A stretch of DNA of 64,000 nt from Ensifer adhaerens (GCF_013283195.1 NZ_JABEKT010000002.1:372001-436000), one strand, 5' to 3'. Shown: positions 35,674-46,449, counted from the first letter of the stretch. Program-made: numbers and translations. The notes: generated by a model from the sequence alone, not told the origin.

Positions 35674-36624
35674 TTAGCTGCGCGAGGTGCGGCGCTGTCC
35701 CGTCAGGCGACGGTAGGCCGAAGGTGTCATCCGGTGGTGGCGCAGGAAGGTGCGGTTGAAATTGGAGATGTTGAGATAACCGACTTCAAAGCAGATGTCG
35801 GTAATCGGCATGTCGCTTTCTGCAAGCAGCTTGCAGGCCTGCCAGATCCTCAGCTTGTTGACGTGGTCGGTAAAGCTGTTGCCGGTGTTCTTCTTGAAGA
35901 ACCGCGAGAAGGCCGTGTCGCTCATGCCGGCCGCGGACGCCACGTCGTTCAGGTGGATGTCGGTGGCGATGTTCTCGTAGATATAGGCCAGGGACCGACG
36001 GAGCACGTCGAGCGATTCCGCGTCCAGTTTCGGCGCGAATTCGGGCGATGACAGCACCTCGTGGTCCCCACTGTTGACGAGCAGATCCAGAAGCTGAACG
36101 AAAAGCGAAAGCCGTGACAGCCCTTTCACCTCGCCCATCCGCTCGATCAGTTCGCCACCCCTTGCGCGTGCCTCGCCATGAAAGACGAGGCCGCGCTCGG
36201 CCCGGGTGAAAAAATCCTCGAGCTGTGCGAATTCGGGCAAGGCGCCGGTGATCTGCCGGATCCGATCCGGATGGAAATGGATGACGATATCGCGCCCCTC
36301 GATGATCTCACCCGGCGCCGTTGCCGTAACCCAGTCATGCGGCAGGTTGCTGCCGATAACGGTCAGGTATCCCGGCGAGAACTCGCCGATGTGGTCGCCG
36401 ACGAAGGCCATGCCGGTGGACTTTCGCAGCAGATGGATCTCGATCTCTGGATGGAAGTTCCAGACGTTGCGCTCCCAGGGGTAATCGTCGAGGCGCCAGA
36501 GAAACGTCTCGTTGACGTCGGTAACGATATGCTCGAAGGTCGGGGAATTCGCCGCCATGGATGCCGACTTCGCGCTCAGTGCGGCCTTGGGCGAAGCAGA
36601 TTTCCGCTTTGCTCCGACGTTCAT
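35674..36624 (-). CDS. AraC-family transcriptional regulator
   Basis: The 316-residue regulator has a cupin-like N-terminal sensing domain (about residues 40-200: NFHPEIEIHLLRKS, VGDHIGEFSPG) and a C-terminal AraC double helix-turn-helix (about 213-310: IHLNDVASAAGMSDTAFSRFFKKNTG and ITDICFEVGYLNISNFNRTFLRHH). It lies immediately upstream of the polyol operon in the same orientation and is its likely activator. The upstream region 36625-36792 holds a short CGCTT-CGC-AAGCG repeat 25 bp from the start, possibly autoregulatory. Confidence 0.87.
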   Translation of the reverse strand: MNVGAKRKSASPKAALSAKSASMAANSPTFEHIVTDVNETFLWRLDDYPWERNVWNFHPEIEIHLLRKSTGMAFVGDHIGEFSPGYLTVIGSNLPHDWVTATAPGEIIEGRDIVIHFHPDRIRQITGALPEFAQLEDFFTRAERGLVFHGEARARGGELIERMGEVKGLSRLSLFVQLLDLLVNSGDHEVLSSPEFAPKLDAESLDVLRRSLAYIYENIATDIHLNDVASAAGMSDTAFSRFFKKNTGNSFTDHVNKLRIWQACKLLAESDMPITDICFEVGYLNISNFNRTFLRHHRMTPSAYRRLTGQRRTSRS

Positions 36625-36792
36625 GTCATCGCTCCGATCGGCTCATCGCGCTTCGCAAGCGTCCTCCGCCCGTTCCGTCTTCCCCGTCTGAAGAAGCGAT
36701 AAGATATCTTCCTTTTCGTGTCGAGACGCGCCGCGCCCGTGAGAAAGGGTGGCCGGACTGCGCCTGGCGCGTCATCGCCCGGCGCACTGGCG

Positions 36793-38601
36793 CTATCGAA
36801 GGCTCAGGCCCTCCGTTGTACCCACGGCGGGATTTCGCGTTGGGGCCAAAGCGTCGACTTCGCTCAAGGCGACACGGATCGCTTCGCTCAGTTCCTCTCC
36901 AGTGACCGGTTTGTGCAGAATACGAACGCTGCTTGCGCTGACTTCCTTGAGACGTGATGGCGAGGTGTCGCCCGTCACGATGATTGCCGGAACACGCCGA
37001 CCGATATGGGCGTAGAGGCTTTCGATCGCTTCCAAACCGTTGGCGCCATGCTCGAGGCGGTAGTCGGCAACGACAAGATCGATCGGCGCGTCGCCCGCGC
37101 TCAGGGCTTCGGCGTGAGTGCTCAGCACATCGCCAACGGATCGACCGGCATAGACGCGATGGCCTTCCAGGGTGAGCAGCCCGGTCATGGCGTCGAGGAC
37201 GTCCTTCTCGTCTTCCACCAGCATGATGCCCGCGGCAATGCCGGCTGCAGGCAAGGACCGGGAGAGTTGCAGCGGAGACGTTATCGGACGGGCTTTCGGA
37301 ACGGTGATCGAGAACATGGAGCCGCGTCCGGGAACGGAAACCAGTCTCAAGGGGTGTTGCAGCAGTTCCGCAGTGCGGCGAACGATGGCAAGACCCAGAC
37401 CCAGGCCCTGTGTGCGGTCCCTTGCCGGGTTCTGCAATTGTACGAACTCCTCGAAGACCATCGCCTGCTGATCGGCCGGGATGCCGCAGCCCGTATCCCA
37501 CACCTGGATTTCGACCGAGTTGCCGCGTCTGCGGCAACCAAGCAGGATGCTGCCCGTTTTCGTGTAGCGGAAGGCGTTCGACAACAGGTTGTTCAGGATC
37601 CGCCGGAGCATCATGGGGTCGCTGTCGACCAGAAGGTCGCTGTCGACGACCCGCAATTGCACGCCGCGATCAGTTGCGTCGGCGGTGAACTCATCGCGCA
37701 AATCGCGAAAGAGATCGCGCAAGGCCACCGCCTCGTTGGCAATGGTGACGATGCCGGCGTCAAGACGGGAGATATCGAGCAGCGCGTTCAGCAGTCCGCC
37801 GAGATTGCCGACCGCGGATTTCGCCCTGGCTGCCAGATCGCGAGCGTCATCGGAGGCGACGTTTCCGCGCTGCCCCAATATCGCAAGTGTGGAGACGAGC
37901 AGGCTCAATGCATGGATAGGCTGGCGCAGATCGTGGCTGGCCGCTGCCAGAAAGCGCGTCTTGGCGCGGTCCGCTGCCTGTGCCCGATCGCGTTCCTCCT
38001 GCAAGTTGCCGACGAGGCTTTCGTTTTCCAGGCGCAGGCTGACGGTTTCGCGCAGCATCCGATAGGTGATGCGGCAGTAGTAGAAATTGATTGCCACAAG
38101 CGAGGCGAGCAGGAACAGGAAAGCGCCGGAAATATCGCTGTCCGTGGTAATGCAGCGCACGGCAATTGGCAGAACCGTCACCAGAATAGAGCCGATGAGC
38201 GCGGGCGGAAAAGCCGAGAGAGAAGGGACCGTGCCGCAGACGAGGCCAGTCAGCACGATGACCGTGAAGGAGAGCACGATTGGTTCGTCCGGAAGGAACC
38301 CGACCCAGCCGAGCGTGCCCCACAGCAGGCCGGATATCCAGGTGAACGCTGCTGCGAGCCAGGCCCATCGCATGATGGACCGGGGGTCTCTTGCGCGGCT
38401 GAAGAACCGGCGGGAGGCCAGGACACGGAGGATGATGAGCAGGTAAAGCGCGCCAACCCATCCAACCAGCCAACTCACCGATACCGCATGCCGAAGGACC
38501 GACACGGCGGCGAGAGAAATGACGATGTTGGAGATGACCACGCCATAGGAGTTGCGATACAAAAGCTCGATCAGAGCCTGGCGGATCTTGTCTTCGTGCA
38601 T
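36793..38601 (-). CDS. membrane hybrid histidine kinase with C-terminal receiver
   Basis: The 602-residue protein has about six N-terminal membrane helices (residues 20-175), a dimer/phospho-acceptor helix with H223 (AASHDLRQPIH), an ATPase domain (N-box NLLSNAFRYT, G-box DTGCGIP and GLGLGLAIV) and a C-terminal receiver (about 460-580: IMLVEDEKDV, LVVADYRLEHG, HKPVTGEEL). HDLRQP kinases of this kind are common orphan hybrids. No cognate response regulator is adjacent, so the output may go through a phosphotransfer protein. The ATG at 38601 follows GGAGGGG. The signal is unknown; no PAS or periplasmic domain is seen. Confidence 0.88.
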   Translation of the reverse strand: MHEDKIRQALIELLYRNSYGVVISNIVISLAAVSVLRHAVSVSWLVGWVGALYLLIILRVLASRRFFSRARDPRSIMRWAWLAAAFTWISGLLWGTLGWVGFLPDEPIVLSFTVIVLTGLVCGTVPSLSAFPPALIGSILVTVLPIAVRCITTDSDISGAFLFLLASLVAINFYYCRITYRMLRETVSLRLENESLVGNLQEERDRAQAADRAKTRFLAAASHDLRQPIHALSLLVSTLAILGQRGNVASDDARDLAARAKSAVGNLGGLLNALLDISRLDAGIVTIANEAVALRDLFRDLRDEFTADATDRGVQLRVVDSDLLVDSDPMMLRRILNNLLSNAFRYTKTGSILLGCRRRGNSVEIQVWDTGCGIPADQQAMVFEEFVQLQNPARDRTQGLGLGLAIVRRTAELLQHPLRLVSVPGRGSMFSITVPKARPITSPLQLSRSLPAAGIAAGIMLVEDEKDVLDAMTGLLTLEGHRVYAGRSVGDVLSTHAEALSAGDAPIDLVVADYRLEHGANGLEAIESLYAHIGRRVPAIIVTGDTSPSRLKEVSASSVRILHKPVTGEELSEAIRVALSEVDALAPTRNPAVGTTEGLSLR

Positions 38602-38726
38602 TGGCCCCTCCAAACACCGGAGGCACGTCATGCGCCGTTCCGTCCCAGTCGGTTGGTCTATCGCAAAACTGTTTCCCAGAAGTTGCAGCAGCGGTCAGGC
38701 GAACGTCGGACGGTCGCGCGATTGGC

Positions 38727-40244
38727 TCACTCCGGAAGCCCGGCCTTTCGGTATCCTTCCACGAAATGCTCAAGCGTCGCAGCATCGCGAAATGGCTCGG
38801 TCGCGGCCCAGTGGCGGGTCGTGAAATGCGGATTGCCGACAAGGAAAAGTTCGGCTTCCGTGCGCGCCTCGTCGAGCCGGCCCAATTGAGCAAGGCTTGC
38901 GGCGAGGAAACGGCGTGAGCTTGTCCGGTAGGTCTCGTCCCTGCGCAGCGTCTCTATCGCAGCTTCATATCTGCGGGCCGCATACAGCGCCTGTCCGAGC
39001 GTCAGATAGTACCAGCTTGCCGGGTATGGGTTCAGCCGGAAAGCCTTGCCTATGTGCTCGATACCTTCGTCGATCCGGCCGGCGAGGATGGTGATGTCGG
39101 ATAATGCCGCCCAGGTGTCGGCCTCGTTCGGGTCGAGCTCGATCGCCTTGGCGAATTCCCGATCGGCCTCGGCGAAATTGCGCTCATAGGCAAGCAGGTA
39201 AGCCAGGATCCAACGACAGCCGGCATCGTTGGGGTCGATCGCCACAGCCTTGCGCGCCAGCCCCAGAGCAGCGATACGGCCAGCGTCGGTGGGGCCGTCG
39301 GAATGGACCCAGCCCATCCAGTGGTTCATGGCCAGCCAGCGGTAGGCCTCGGCATAATCAGGATCGAGCGCAACCGCGCGCGTGAGCATCAGATGCGCTT
39401 CCTGTGCTGCCTGCGGTGCATCATCCATCAGCTTGCGCGCCCGCACGCAGAGATCGTAGGCCTCAAGGTTTTTGGGCCGGTTGCGCGCGGGCGGTGTGCG
39501 CAGCTGGCCGAGCAGGGCTTGCACGATCTTGCCAGTGACCTCGTCCTGAACGGCGAAGATATCTTTGACGTCGCGGTCGAAGCGCTCCGCCCATAGATGA
39601 TCGCCACTCGTCGCGTCGACCAGCTGGGCGTTGATGCGTACGCGTCCTTCGGCACGTCTTGCGCTGCCTTCCAGCAGGTAGCGCACGCCGAGGTCGTCGG
39701 CGATCGCGCGCACGTCCATCACCTTCTTCTTGTAGGCGAAGGAGGAGTTGCGGGCGATGACGAACAGGCCGGAGATCCTCGACAGGTCCGTGATCAGGTC
39801 TTCGGTCAACCCGTCCGCGAAGCTTTCCTGCTCGGGGTCATTGCTGAGATTGACGAAAGGCAGCACGGCTATCGATGGTTTGTCGGGCACCGGCAAAGGC
39901 AGACGCTTGGCATCGCCGCGCTCATCGATGGCCCCTGTGAAGCGATAGCCGACGCGCGCAATCGTGGCGATCCATTCACCGCCGTCGGCGGTCGGACCAA
40001 GCGCCTTGCGCAGTTGAGAAATCTGGACGGTAAGGTTGCCTTCCTCGACGGCCATGCCTGGCCACGCCGCGTCCATCAGCTCGGCCTTTCCAATGACTTC
40101 GCCGGGTCGTGCAACGAGTGCTGCAAGCAGCCTTAGGGCGCGGTAACCGACAGCGACGGGCTCTGCGTTCCGAAAGAGCGTTCCCGCACCCGGATCAAGC
40201 ACGAATGGACCAAAGACGACCCGCGATCCCTGCATACGGCGCAT
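38727..40244 (-). CDS. CadC-like winged-helix regulator with FlgO-like and TPR domains
   Basis: The 505-residue protein has an OmpR/CadC-type winged-helix DNA-binding domain (about residues 8-105: VFGPFVLDPGAGTLFRNAE, GNLTVQISQLRKALG, IATIARVGYRF). A segment beginning PSIAVLPFVNLSNDPEQE (about 120-260) is common in adenylate-cyclase-like regulators, and TPR-like repeats follow (about 280-490). It has no membrane helix, so it is a soluble transcription factor. The start could be MRRM or the second methionine. Its targets are unknown; it is divergent from the DUF1127/MFS unit. Confidence 0.8.
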   Translation of the reverse strand: MRRMQGSRVVFGPFVLDPGAGTLFRNAEPVAVGYRALRLLAALVARPGEVIGKAELMDAAWPGMAVEEGNLTVQISQLRKALGPTADGGEWIATIARVGYRFTGAIDERGDAKRLPLPVPDKPSIAVLPFVNLSNDPEQESFADGLTEDLITDLSRISGLFVIARNSSFAYKKKVMDVRAIADDLGVRYLLEGSARRAEGRVRINAQLVDATSGDHLWAERFDRDVKDIFAVQDEVTGKIVQALLGQLRTPPARNRPKNLEAYDLCVRARKLMDDAPQAAQEAHLMLTRAVALDPDYAEAYRWLAMNHWMGWVHSDGPTDAGRIAALGLARKAVAIDPNDAGCRWILAYLLAYERNFAEADREFAKAIELDPNEADTWAALSDITILAGRIDEGIEHIGKAFRLNPYPASWYYLTLGQALYAARRYEAAIETLRRDETYRTSSRRFLAASLAQLGRLDEARTEAELFLVGNPHFTTRHWAATEPFRDAATLEHFVEGYRKAGLPE

Positions 40245-40370
40245 CTATAGCGCGTTTGGAAGTTTTTGGAACTCTTTGGGAGGGCTTAATGACGGCGCTG
40301 ATCGGGGACTGCAGAATTGAACCTCTTCCAGCTCGGGTCATCGGACCCTCAAGCCCCCATGGAGGTTGCC

Positions 40371-40631
40371 ATGACCGATACGCCCACTCTCGGCTCAGCC
40401 GCATACCAAGGAGCACAACCCGAACTGCGCGGGGAGCCTGCCAACCGGTCGCATCGCCCCTCCATTGTTCGGGAGCTGCGCCGTTTGGTTGCGCGATGGC
40501 GTGCACGAGACCGCTTTCGTTCTGAACTCGAGCAAAAGTTGGACGGAGATCCGCACCTGATCGATGACGTCGGCCTGTCGCGGCGGCAGATCCAGGAGGA
40601 GCTCGACAGGCCCTTCTGGCAAGTGCTGTAA
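40371..40631 (+). CDS. DUF1127 small basic protein
   Basis: The 86-residue protein has an arginine-rich middle (RELRRLVARWRARDRFRSELEQ) followed by DPHLIDDVGLSRRQIQEELDRPFW, which is the DUF1127/YjiS signature. Some rhizobial DUF1127 proteins bind RNA and affect phosphate or carbon metabolism and sRNA turnover. The ATG at 40371 has GGAGG 7 bp upstream; an in-frame start at 40317 is less supported. The next gene begins 13 bp later, so the two may be cotranscribed. Confidence 0.82.
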   Translation: MTDTPTLGSAAYQGAQPELRGEPANRSHRPSIVRELRRLVARWRARDRFRSELEQKLDGDPHLIDDVGLSRRQIQEELDRPFWQVL

Positions 40632-40644
40632 GGGGAATGCTGCA

Positions 40645-41853
40645 ATGGCCAGGGATCGCCAGTTTCCGCCTGCCGAGGCGATGAGCGGTCATCCGCAGCG
40701 GTCGATATCACCGCCGGAAGAGCGGATCCCCTGGGCCGCGATGGCGGGCATCATCGCGACCGTCACGGTATTCGCCGTGGCGCAGGGGCTGACCTATCCG
40801 CTGCTCAGCTTCATCCTTGAACGGCAGGGAACGACGCCGGGGCTGATCGGCTTGTCGGCGGCGATGACGCCGCTGGGTTTCATCGTCTCGGCGCCCTTCC
40901 TCCCGGCGCTGGCGCGGCGCGTGGGCGCAGCAAGGCTCGCGATCGTGTGCTCGCTGCTGGCGGCGCTCGCCCTGCTCGCAATTGCCTGGCAACAGGACGT
41001 CTGGGCATGGATGCCCTTGCGCTTTCTGCTCGGCATCTTCGCCAATCCACTCTACGTGATCAGCGAAACCTGGCTGATGTCGATCACGCCCGCGTCCAGC
41101 CGGGGGCGCATCATGGGCCTTTACTCCTCGATCGTTTCGGGCGGCTTCGCCATGGGCCCTTTGACCCTCGGGCTGGTCGGGACGCAGGGTTGGCCACCTT
41201 TCGTCGTCGGCATGCTGGCCTTTATCGCCTGCGGTCTCATCGTGCTTGCGGTCGTGCCGCGGTTGCCTGACATGCCGAATGACGGCGAGGCGCCCTCGGT
41301 CGGCGGCTTCTTCGCGCAGGCGCCGCTGTTGTTGTTCGCGGTTCTCGTCGCTGCCGCCTTCGAGCAGGTCGTGCTTTCCCTGTTTGCGGTCTATGGCGCC
41401 GCGCTCGGCAGCGCCGAGGGGCGGGTTGCTTCGCTCATCACCTGTTACATCGCCGGCAATGCCGTGCTGCAGGTTTTGCTCGGCCGCGCTGCCGAGACGT
41501 TCGGTTCGACGCGAACCATGCTGCTCTGCACGCTCTTTTCGCTGCTCGGCTGCCTGCTGCTGCCGTGGTTCTTGACCTCGTGGCTCATCTGGCCGCTCGT
41601 TTTCGTTTGGGGCGGGGTCTCGTTCGGGATCTACACCATGGCGCTGATCCGGCTCGGCGAGCGCTTCAGCGGTCAGGCCCTGATTGCCGGCAACGCGGCC
41701 TTCGCGGTCGCATGGGGCATCGGCGGCATCGTGGGCTCTCCGACGACCGGACTGGCGATGCAACTGATCGGACCTCAGGGGCTGCCATTGTCCCTCGGTG
41801 CGCTGTGCTCTTTACTGGCGGTGTTTCTGATCACTCAGGGACAGCGCCTCTAG
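40645..41853 (+). CDS. MFS transporter
   Basis: The 402-residue protein has 12 hydrophobic helices in two halves and the MFS loop pattern between helices 2 and 3 (PFLPALARRVGAARLAI). SETWLMSITPASSRGRIMGLY between helices 4 and 6 is typical of the YcaD/UMF family of MFS permeases. The ATG at 40645 follows AAGGGGAA. The substrate is unknown. A strong hairpin after the gene (41881-41911) ends transcription before the convergent PLP enzyme gene. Confidence 0.87.
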   Translation: MARDRQFPPAEAMSGHPQRSISPPEERIPWAAMAGIIATVTVFAVAQGLTYPLLSFILERQGTTPGLIGLSAAMTPLGFIVSAPFLPALARRVGAARLAIVCSLLAALALLAIAWQQDVWAWMPLRFLLGIFANPLYVISETWLMSITPASSRGRIMGLYSSIVSGGFAMGPLTLGLVGTQGWPPFVVGMLAFIACGLIVLAVVPRLPDMPNDGEAPSVGGFFAQAPLLLFAVLVAAAFEQVVLSLFAVYGAALGSAEGRVASLITCYIAGNAVLQVLLGRAAETFGSTRTMLLCTLFSLLGCLLLPWFLTSWLIWPLVFVWGGVSFGIYTMALIRLGERFSGQALIAGNAAFAVAWGIGGIVGSPTTGLAMQLIGPQGLPLSLGALCSLLAVFLITQGQRL

Positions 41854-41880
41854 TCGATGGGCTTGCCTCGTGCGGTCAAC

Positions 41881-41911
41881 GACATGCCGGGCCTCGGGCG
41901 CGGGGCATGTC
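41881..41911. terminator. hairpin terminator between the MFS and D-threonine-aldolase-type genes
   Basis: GACATGCC and GGCATGTC form an 8-bp stem around a 15-base GC-rich loop between two converging genes. There is no U-tract, so it may act only as a barrier or 3'-end stabiliser. Confidence 0.5.
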
Positions 41912-41960
41912 TGTTGACTATCTCCCAATTCGAGCGGCGGTTTGCCGTGCCCTACCCCCA

Positions 41961-43187
41961 TTACGTTTGGCAACTGCGGGCATCGACAGGCAGCACCTTG
42001 GCTTCGCCATTGGCATGGCGCAGCGTGAAATGGTCGAAATTGGCGATCGACGCGCAGGAGTGGTTGGGGAAGACCCGCACCCGGCTTCCGAGTGCCAAGG
42101 GACGTCCCGAGAAGGGAACGAAGCCATGCTCTTCGGAAAGGCGCTCGAGCGTCCACGAGCCCGTTTCGCCATCATCCTCGGCGCTGACGACGGTGCCGAA
42201 TCCGGCGCCGCCCATGCCGTGTGCCCCGCGATCGGAGCTCATTGATTTCGAGCCGGCATCAAGGATGAAGTGGGTGTCATTGGAGGCAACGACGCGGGCA
42301 ACGACGGAGAGCGCCAGATCGTCGGCCGTGCAGATGCCGAGCCTGAGCGCCGTGCCGTCGAGGAAGACGTAGTTGCCGGGTCGGATGCAATCGACCTCTG
42401 AAGGAAGCGGCGCCCCCAGACAGGTCGGTGTCGCGCCGACGGAGAGGCACTCGACGGCAATGCCGCGGTCGCGAAGCCGTCCGGCGAGACCGGCGAGGTC
42501 TGCCGCTTCATCAAGCGCGACCTTGGCGAGACTTTGCGGGTTTGCGGCAGCGTAGGAATGGCCGGCATGCGAGAGTAGTCCGGCAAAGCGCAGACCGTCG
42601 GCGGCCGCGATCCGGGCGCAGAGTTCGAGTGCTGCCGGATCGTTCGGCTTGAGACCGACACGGCCGAGGCCGACATCGACCTTGAGGAAGACGCCGATTT
42701 CGACGCCGTGATGCCTGGCGGCTTCAGCCAGCGCATCGACACCCGTTCCGCTTGCCGCAATCGTCCGCAGTTCCGTGCCGCGCGCCTTTACCGCGGGCAG
42801 CAGGCGGTCGAGCGACTGCGCCTTGACGATGGGATAGGCCAGGATGATCGAGGGGATTCCGGCTTCGGCAAAGACCAGCGCCTCGCTCGGCTTGGATGCG
42901 GTGATGCCGCGTGCGCCAAGCGCCAGCTGCTGTCGCGCGATATGGACGCTCTTGTGCGTCTTTACATGCGGGAACATCGAGACGCCGGCGGCGGTGGCGC
43001 GTTGCTGCATGGCCCTCATGTTGCGCACGAGTCGCGCCTCGTCGACTTCGATATAGGGCGTCGGTCGCTCCGCGGCCGATGGACGCCAGAAGCCCGAGGC
43101 CTTCGGGTCGGTTGAACCATTGTCAATGTCGGCAGTCGCGCTGCCGGCGGCAGGCGCAGCCGCCACCGTCACTTCGGAAGTGGTCAT
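41961..43187 (-). CDS. PLP enzyme of the D-threonine aldolase/D-serine dehydratase (DSD1) family
   Basis: The 408-residue protein has an alanine-racemase-type TIM barrel. The PLP lysine is in PHVKTHKSV and glycine-rich phosphate contacts follow. The C-terminal metal site PNHSCASI (His-x-Cys) is diagnostic for the metal-dependent DSD1/D-threonine aldolase group rather than true alanine racemases. It would cleave D-beta-hydroxy amino acids or dehydrate D-serine. An extra N-terminal ~35 residues (alanine/threonine-rich) precede the conserved FWRPSAAERPTPYIEVD; the real start may be further in. It is last in the minus-strand oligopeptide ATPase operon and supports the D-peptide theme. Confidence 0.82.
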   Translation of the reverse strand: MTTSEVTVAAAPAAGSATADIDNGSTDPKASGFWRPSAAERPTPYIEVDEARLVRNMRAMQQRATAAGVSMFPHVKTHKSVHIARQQLALGARGITASKPSEALVFAEAGIPSIILAYPIVKAQSLDRLLPAVKARGTELRTIAASGTGVDALAEAARHHGVEIGVFLKVDVGLGRVGLKPNDPAALELCARIAAADGLRFAGLLSHAGHSYAAANPQSLAKVALDEAADLAGLAGRLRDRGIAVECLSVGATPTCLGAPLPSEVDCIRPGNYVFLDGTALRLGICTADDLALSVVARVVASNDTHFILDAGSKSMSSDRGAHGMGGAGFGTVVSAEDDGETGSWTLERLSEEHGFVPFSGRPLALGSRVRVFPNHSCASIANFDHFTLRHANGEAKVLPVDARSCQT

Positions 43188-43225
43188 CTTGGAGTGCTCT
43201 GATTTGAAAAGGGAATTGCCGGGCG

Positions 43226-44178
43226 TCAGCCCGTTGCGACCTGCCTTACGAAATGGGTCGATGAGATTTGATGCATCGGCAGTTCACGGGGCACGAAGTC
43301 CGGGGCGCGCACGGCACTGGGGATTTCGTCGGACATCGGCTGGCGGCCCTCCGGGCGGCGTGTCGGGTCGGCGATCGGCACGGTCGACAGGAGCTTGCGG
43401 GTATAGGGATGCTGGGGATTGCCGAACACCGAGCGGCGGTCACCGATCTCGACAATCTCGCCCAGATACATCACCGCGACACGGTGGGCGATACGCTCGA
43501 CCACGGCCATGTCGTGGCTGATGAAAAGAAGCGCGATCTGCATTTCGCGCTGTAGATCCATGAGCAGGTTGATCACCTGTGCCTGGATCGTCACGTCGAG
43601 CGAGGCGACGGCCTCGTCGGCGACGATCAGGCGTGGGCTGAGCGCAAGCGCGCGGGCGATGCAGATGCGCTGGCGCTGGCCGCCGGAAAATGCGTGCGGA
43701 TAACGCTCGAGATGCTCGGGCGACAGTTCGACCTTGGCCAGAAGCTCGGCGGCGCGGGCGCGCATCATGTCGGTCGAGCCCAGCTTGTGAACCCGCATGG
43801 GGTCGATGAGCGATTGCTCGATGGTCATGCGCGGGTTGAGGGAGGAGAACGGATCTTGAAAAACCATCTGGGCGTCGCGCCGGAACCGCGCGAGCACGGC
43901 GCGCGGTGCACCGATCAATTCGGTGCCGTCAAAGCGGATCGAGCCCGAGCGCGGCCGGTCGAGCTGCATGATCGAGCGGGCGACGGTCGACTTGCCGCAG
44001 CCTGATTCGCCGACCAGCGCCAGCGTCTCACCAGGAAAGATGTCGAAGGAGACGTTCTCCACCGCATGCACGCGGCCGGAGACATGGCCGAACAGTCCGG
44101 CCTTGAGATCGAAGCGCGTGACCAGGTTGCGCACCGAAACGAGCGGCTGGCGGGTTTCCTTCATCGGTGCGGACGCGT

Positions 44179-44182
<4 letters not shown>
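43226..44182 (-). CDS. oligopeptide/dipeptide ABC transporter ATPase (OppF/DppF-type)
   Basis: The 318-residue ATPase has Walker A GESGCGKST, signature FSGGQRQRICIARA, Walker B LIVADEAVASLD, and the OppF/DppF C-terminal extension GNPQHPYTRKLLSTVPIADP, which in this family holds an iron-sulfur cluster or substrate-linked loop. It overlaps the OppD-type gene by 4 bp. It powers the permeases encoded on the other strand (48457-50363). That ATPases and permeases are split into opposing operons is unusual for this family. Confidence 0.93.
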
Positions 44183-45105
<923 letters not shown>

Positions 45106-45300
45106 CAGCACAGGGACCCGATTTCGAGGGGACGTTGTGTCATCAGGTCTCGCAACGAGGTCGCATCCTGTCAATACGGGTGAGGGAGGCGGTTGCGGTG
45201 TTCGACCGCGTCGCTGCAACTGCTCAATCTGATCCGATGGGCAGGTTGCGCCGGCAAAATCGAGTAAAATCAATGTGTCACGATTGTGGCAGGCAAAACT

Positions 45301-45315
45301 ATGCGCGTTGCGCAT
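45301..45315 (-). promoter_or_regulatory. palindrome upstream of the minus-strand peptide ATPase operon
   Basis: ATGCGC-GTT-GCGCAT is a perfect inverted repeat in the 267-bp gap between the OppD-type gene and the LysR gene. It could be an operator for the ATPase operon or a weak terminator of the LysR gene; no U-run follows, so an operator is favoured. Confidence 0.35.
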
Positions 45316-45372
45316 TGTATCGCCTGTCTTCGCATATCGCACCGCACACGCATTTTTGCACGGTACGATGCC

Positions 45373-46326
45373 TCAGGCCGCATCGATGACGGCGTCGAAA
45401 CTGTTCTTGTACTGGGGCAGGGCGGCGCATTGCTTGAGGTGCTGCCAAAGGGCATCGCTGTCATGGCTTCCGGAGCCGGCGCGGCGGAAGATGCGGATCT
45501 CCAGTTCCAGCGACATCTGCTGCCCGCCGATCTGGGCGAGGCGCCCCTGCCGCATCGCCTCGGCGACGCAGATCTGCGGCAGCCAGGCGACGCCGCGGCC
45601 GGCGACGGCCATATGTTTCAGGCCGTCGGCAAGGCCGGACTGGTAGACGGTGCTGAGGTTGAGCGGGCGGCGCCAGCGCGATTGGATCAGTGTCGCCAGC
45701 TTGCCGATGTAGCCGTCGCTCCAGGAATAGGCGAGATAGGGAATTTCTGTGGTCTCGGGCCCATCGATGTCGAAAAGCGGCCGGCCGCTGTCGTCGGTTC
45801 CCGAGACGAGAATGAGCCGATCCTTGCCGATCTGCAGGGATTCGAAGGGTCCCCCTTCGAGCACCGGCGGGCCATCGGGGTGCACATAGGTGATGGCGAA
45901 ATCGCACTGGCCGGAGCAAAGATGGTCGATGCTTTCGAGGAAGTCGGCCGCATGCATGCTGGTGCGCAGCGGCAGGCGCGAGATCAGCGGCGAGCCGATC
46001 CATTTCGGGAAGAAGTACATTGCCAGCGTATGCAGCGAGGTGAAGGTGAGCATGGCCGAGCTTTCGCCGGCGACATTGCGGCAGTCGGTGCGCAGCCGAT
46101 AGGCTTCGCGCACGAGCCGCTGGCAGCCCGGCAGGAACATCGTGCCTGCCCGCGTCAACTGTACCGGATAGGTGCTGCGGTCGATCAGGTCGGCGCCGAT
46201 CCAGTTCTCCAGCGATTTGATGCGCCGGCTGAAGGCCGGCTGGGAAATGTTGCGCGCCGTCGCCGCCGTCGAGAAATTCCTGGTCGCGGCAATTTCCAGA
46301 AAATCTTCAAGCCATTGCAGTTCCAT
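45373..46326 (-). CDS. LysR-family transcriptional regulator
   Basis: The 317-residue LysR regulator has an N-terminal helix-turn-helix (LQWLEDFLEIAATRNFSTAATARNISQPAFSRRIKSLE) and a periplasmic-binding-like effector domain (about residues 90-300). It is transcribed divergently from the peptide-binding protein gene and sits between the two halves of the D-peptide cluster, so it probably regulates both. The ATG at 46326 (MELQWLEDF) is preferred to 46338. Confidence 0.9.
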   Translation of the reverse strand: MELQWLEDFLEIAATRNFSTAATARNISQPAFSRRIKSLENWIGADLIDRSTYPVQLTRAGTMFLPGCQRLVREAYRLRTDCRNVAGESSAMLTFTSLHTLAMYFFPKWIGSPLISRLPLRTSMHAADFLESIDHLCSGQCDFAITYVHPDGPPVLEGGPFESLQIGKDRLILVSGTDDSGRPLFDIDGPETTEIPYLAYSWSDGYIGKLATLIQSRWRRPLNLSTVYQSGLADGLKHMAVAGRGVAWLPQICVAEAMRQGRLAQIGGQQMSLELEIRIFRRAGSGSHDSDALWQHLKQCAALPQYKNSFDAVIDAA

Positions 46327-46350
46327 GCCGGCCCTCATGCGTGTTTTGCA

Positions 46351-46366
46351 TAGTCTATCCTAACTA
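46351..46366. promoter_or_regulatory. LysR-type operator candidate in the lysR/binding-protein divergent region
   Basis: TAGT-N8-ACTA is an inverted repeat 25 bp upstream of the LysR start and 84 bp upstream of the binding-protein start. Position and symmetry suit an autoregulatory LysR site. It is short, so support is modest. Confidence 0.4.
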
Positions 46367-46449
46367 CACATTGGACAGACCCGCAAGCGCTCTTCTAGCC
46401 TCCCCTGTAACGAGAAGAAAACTTCCGCCTCCACCAAATGGGAACAACA

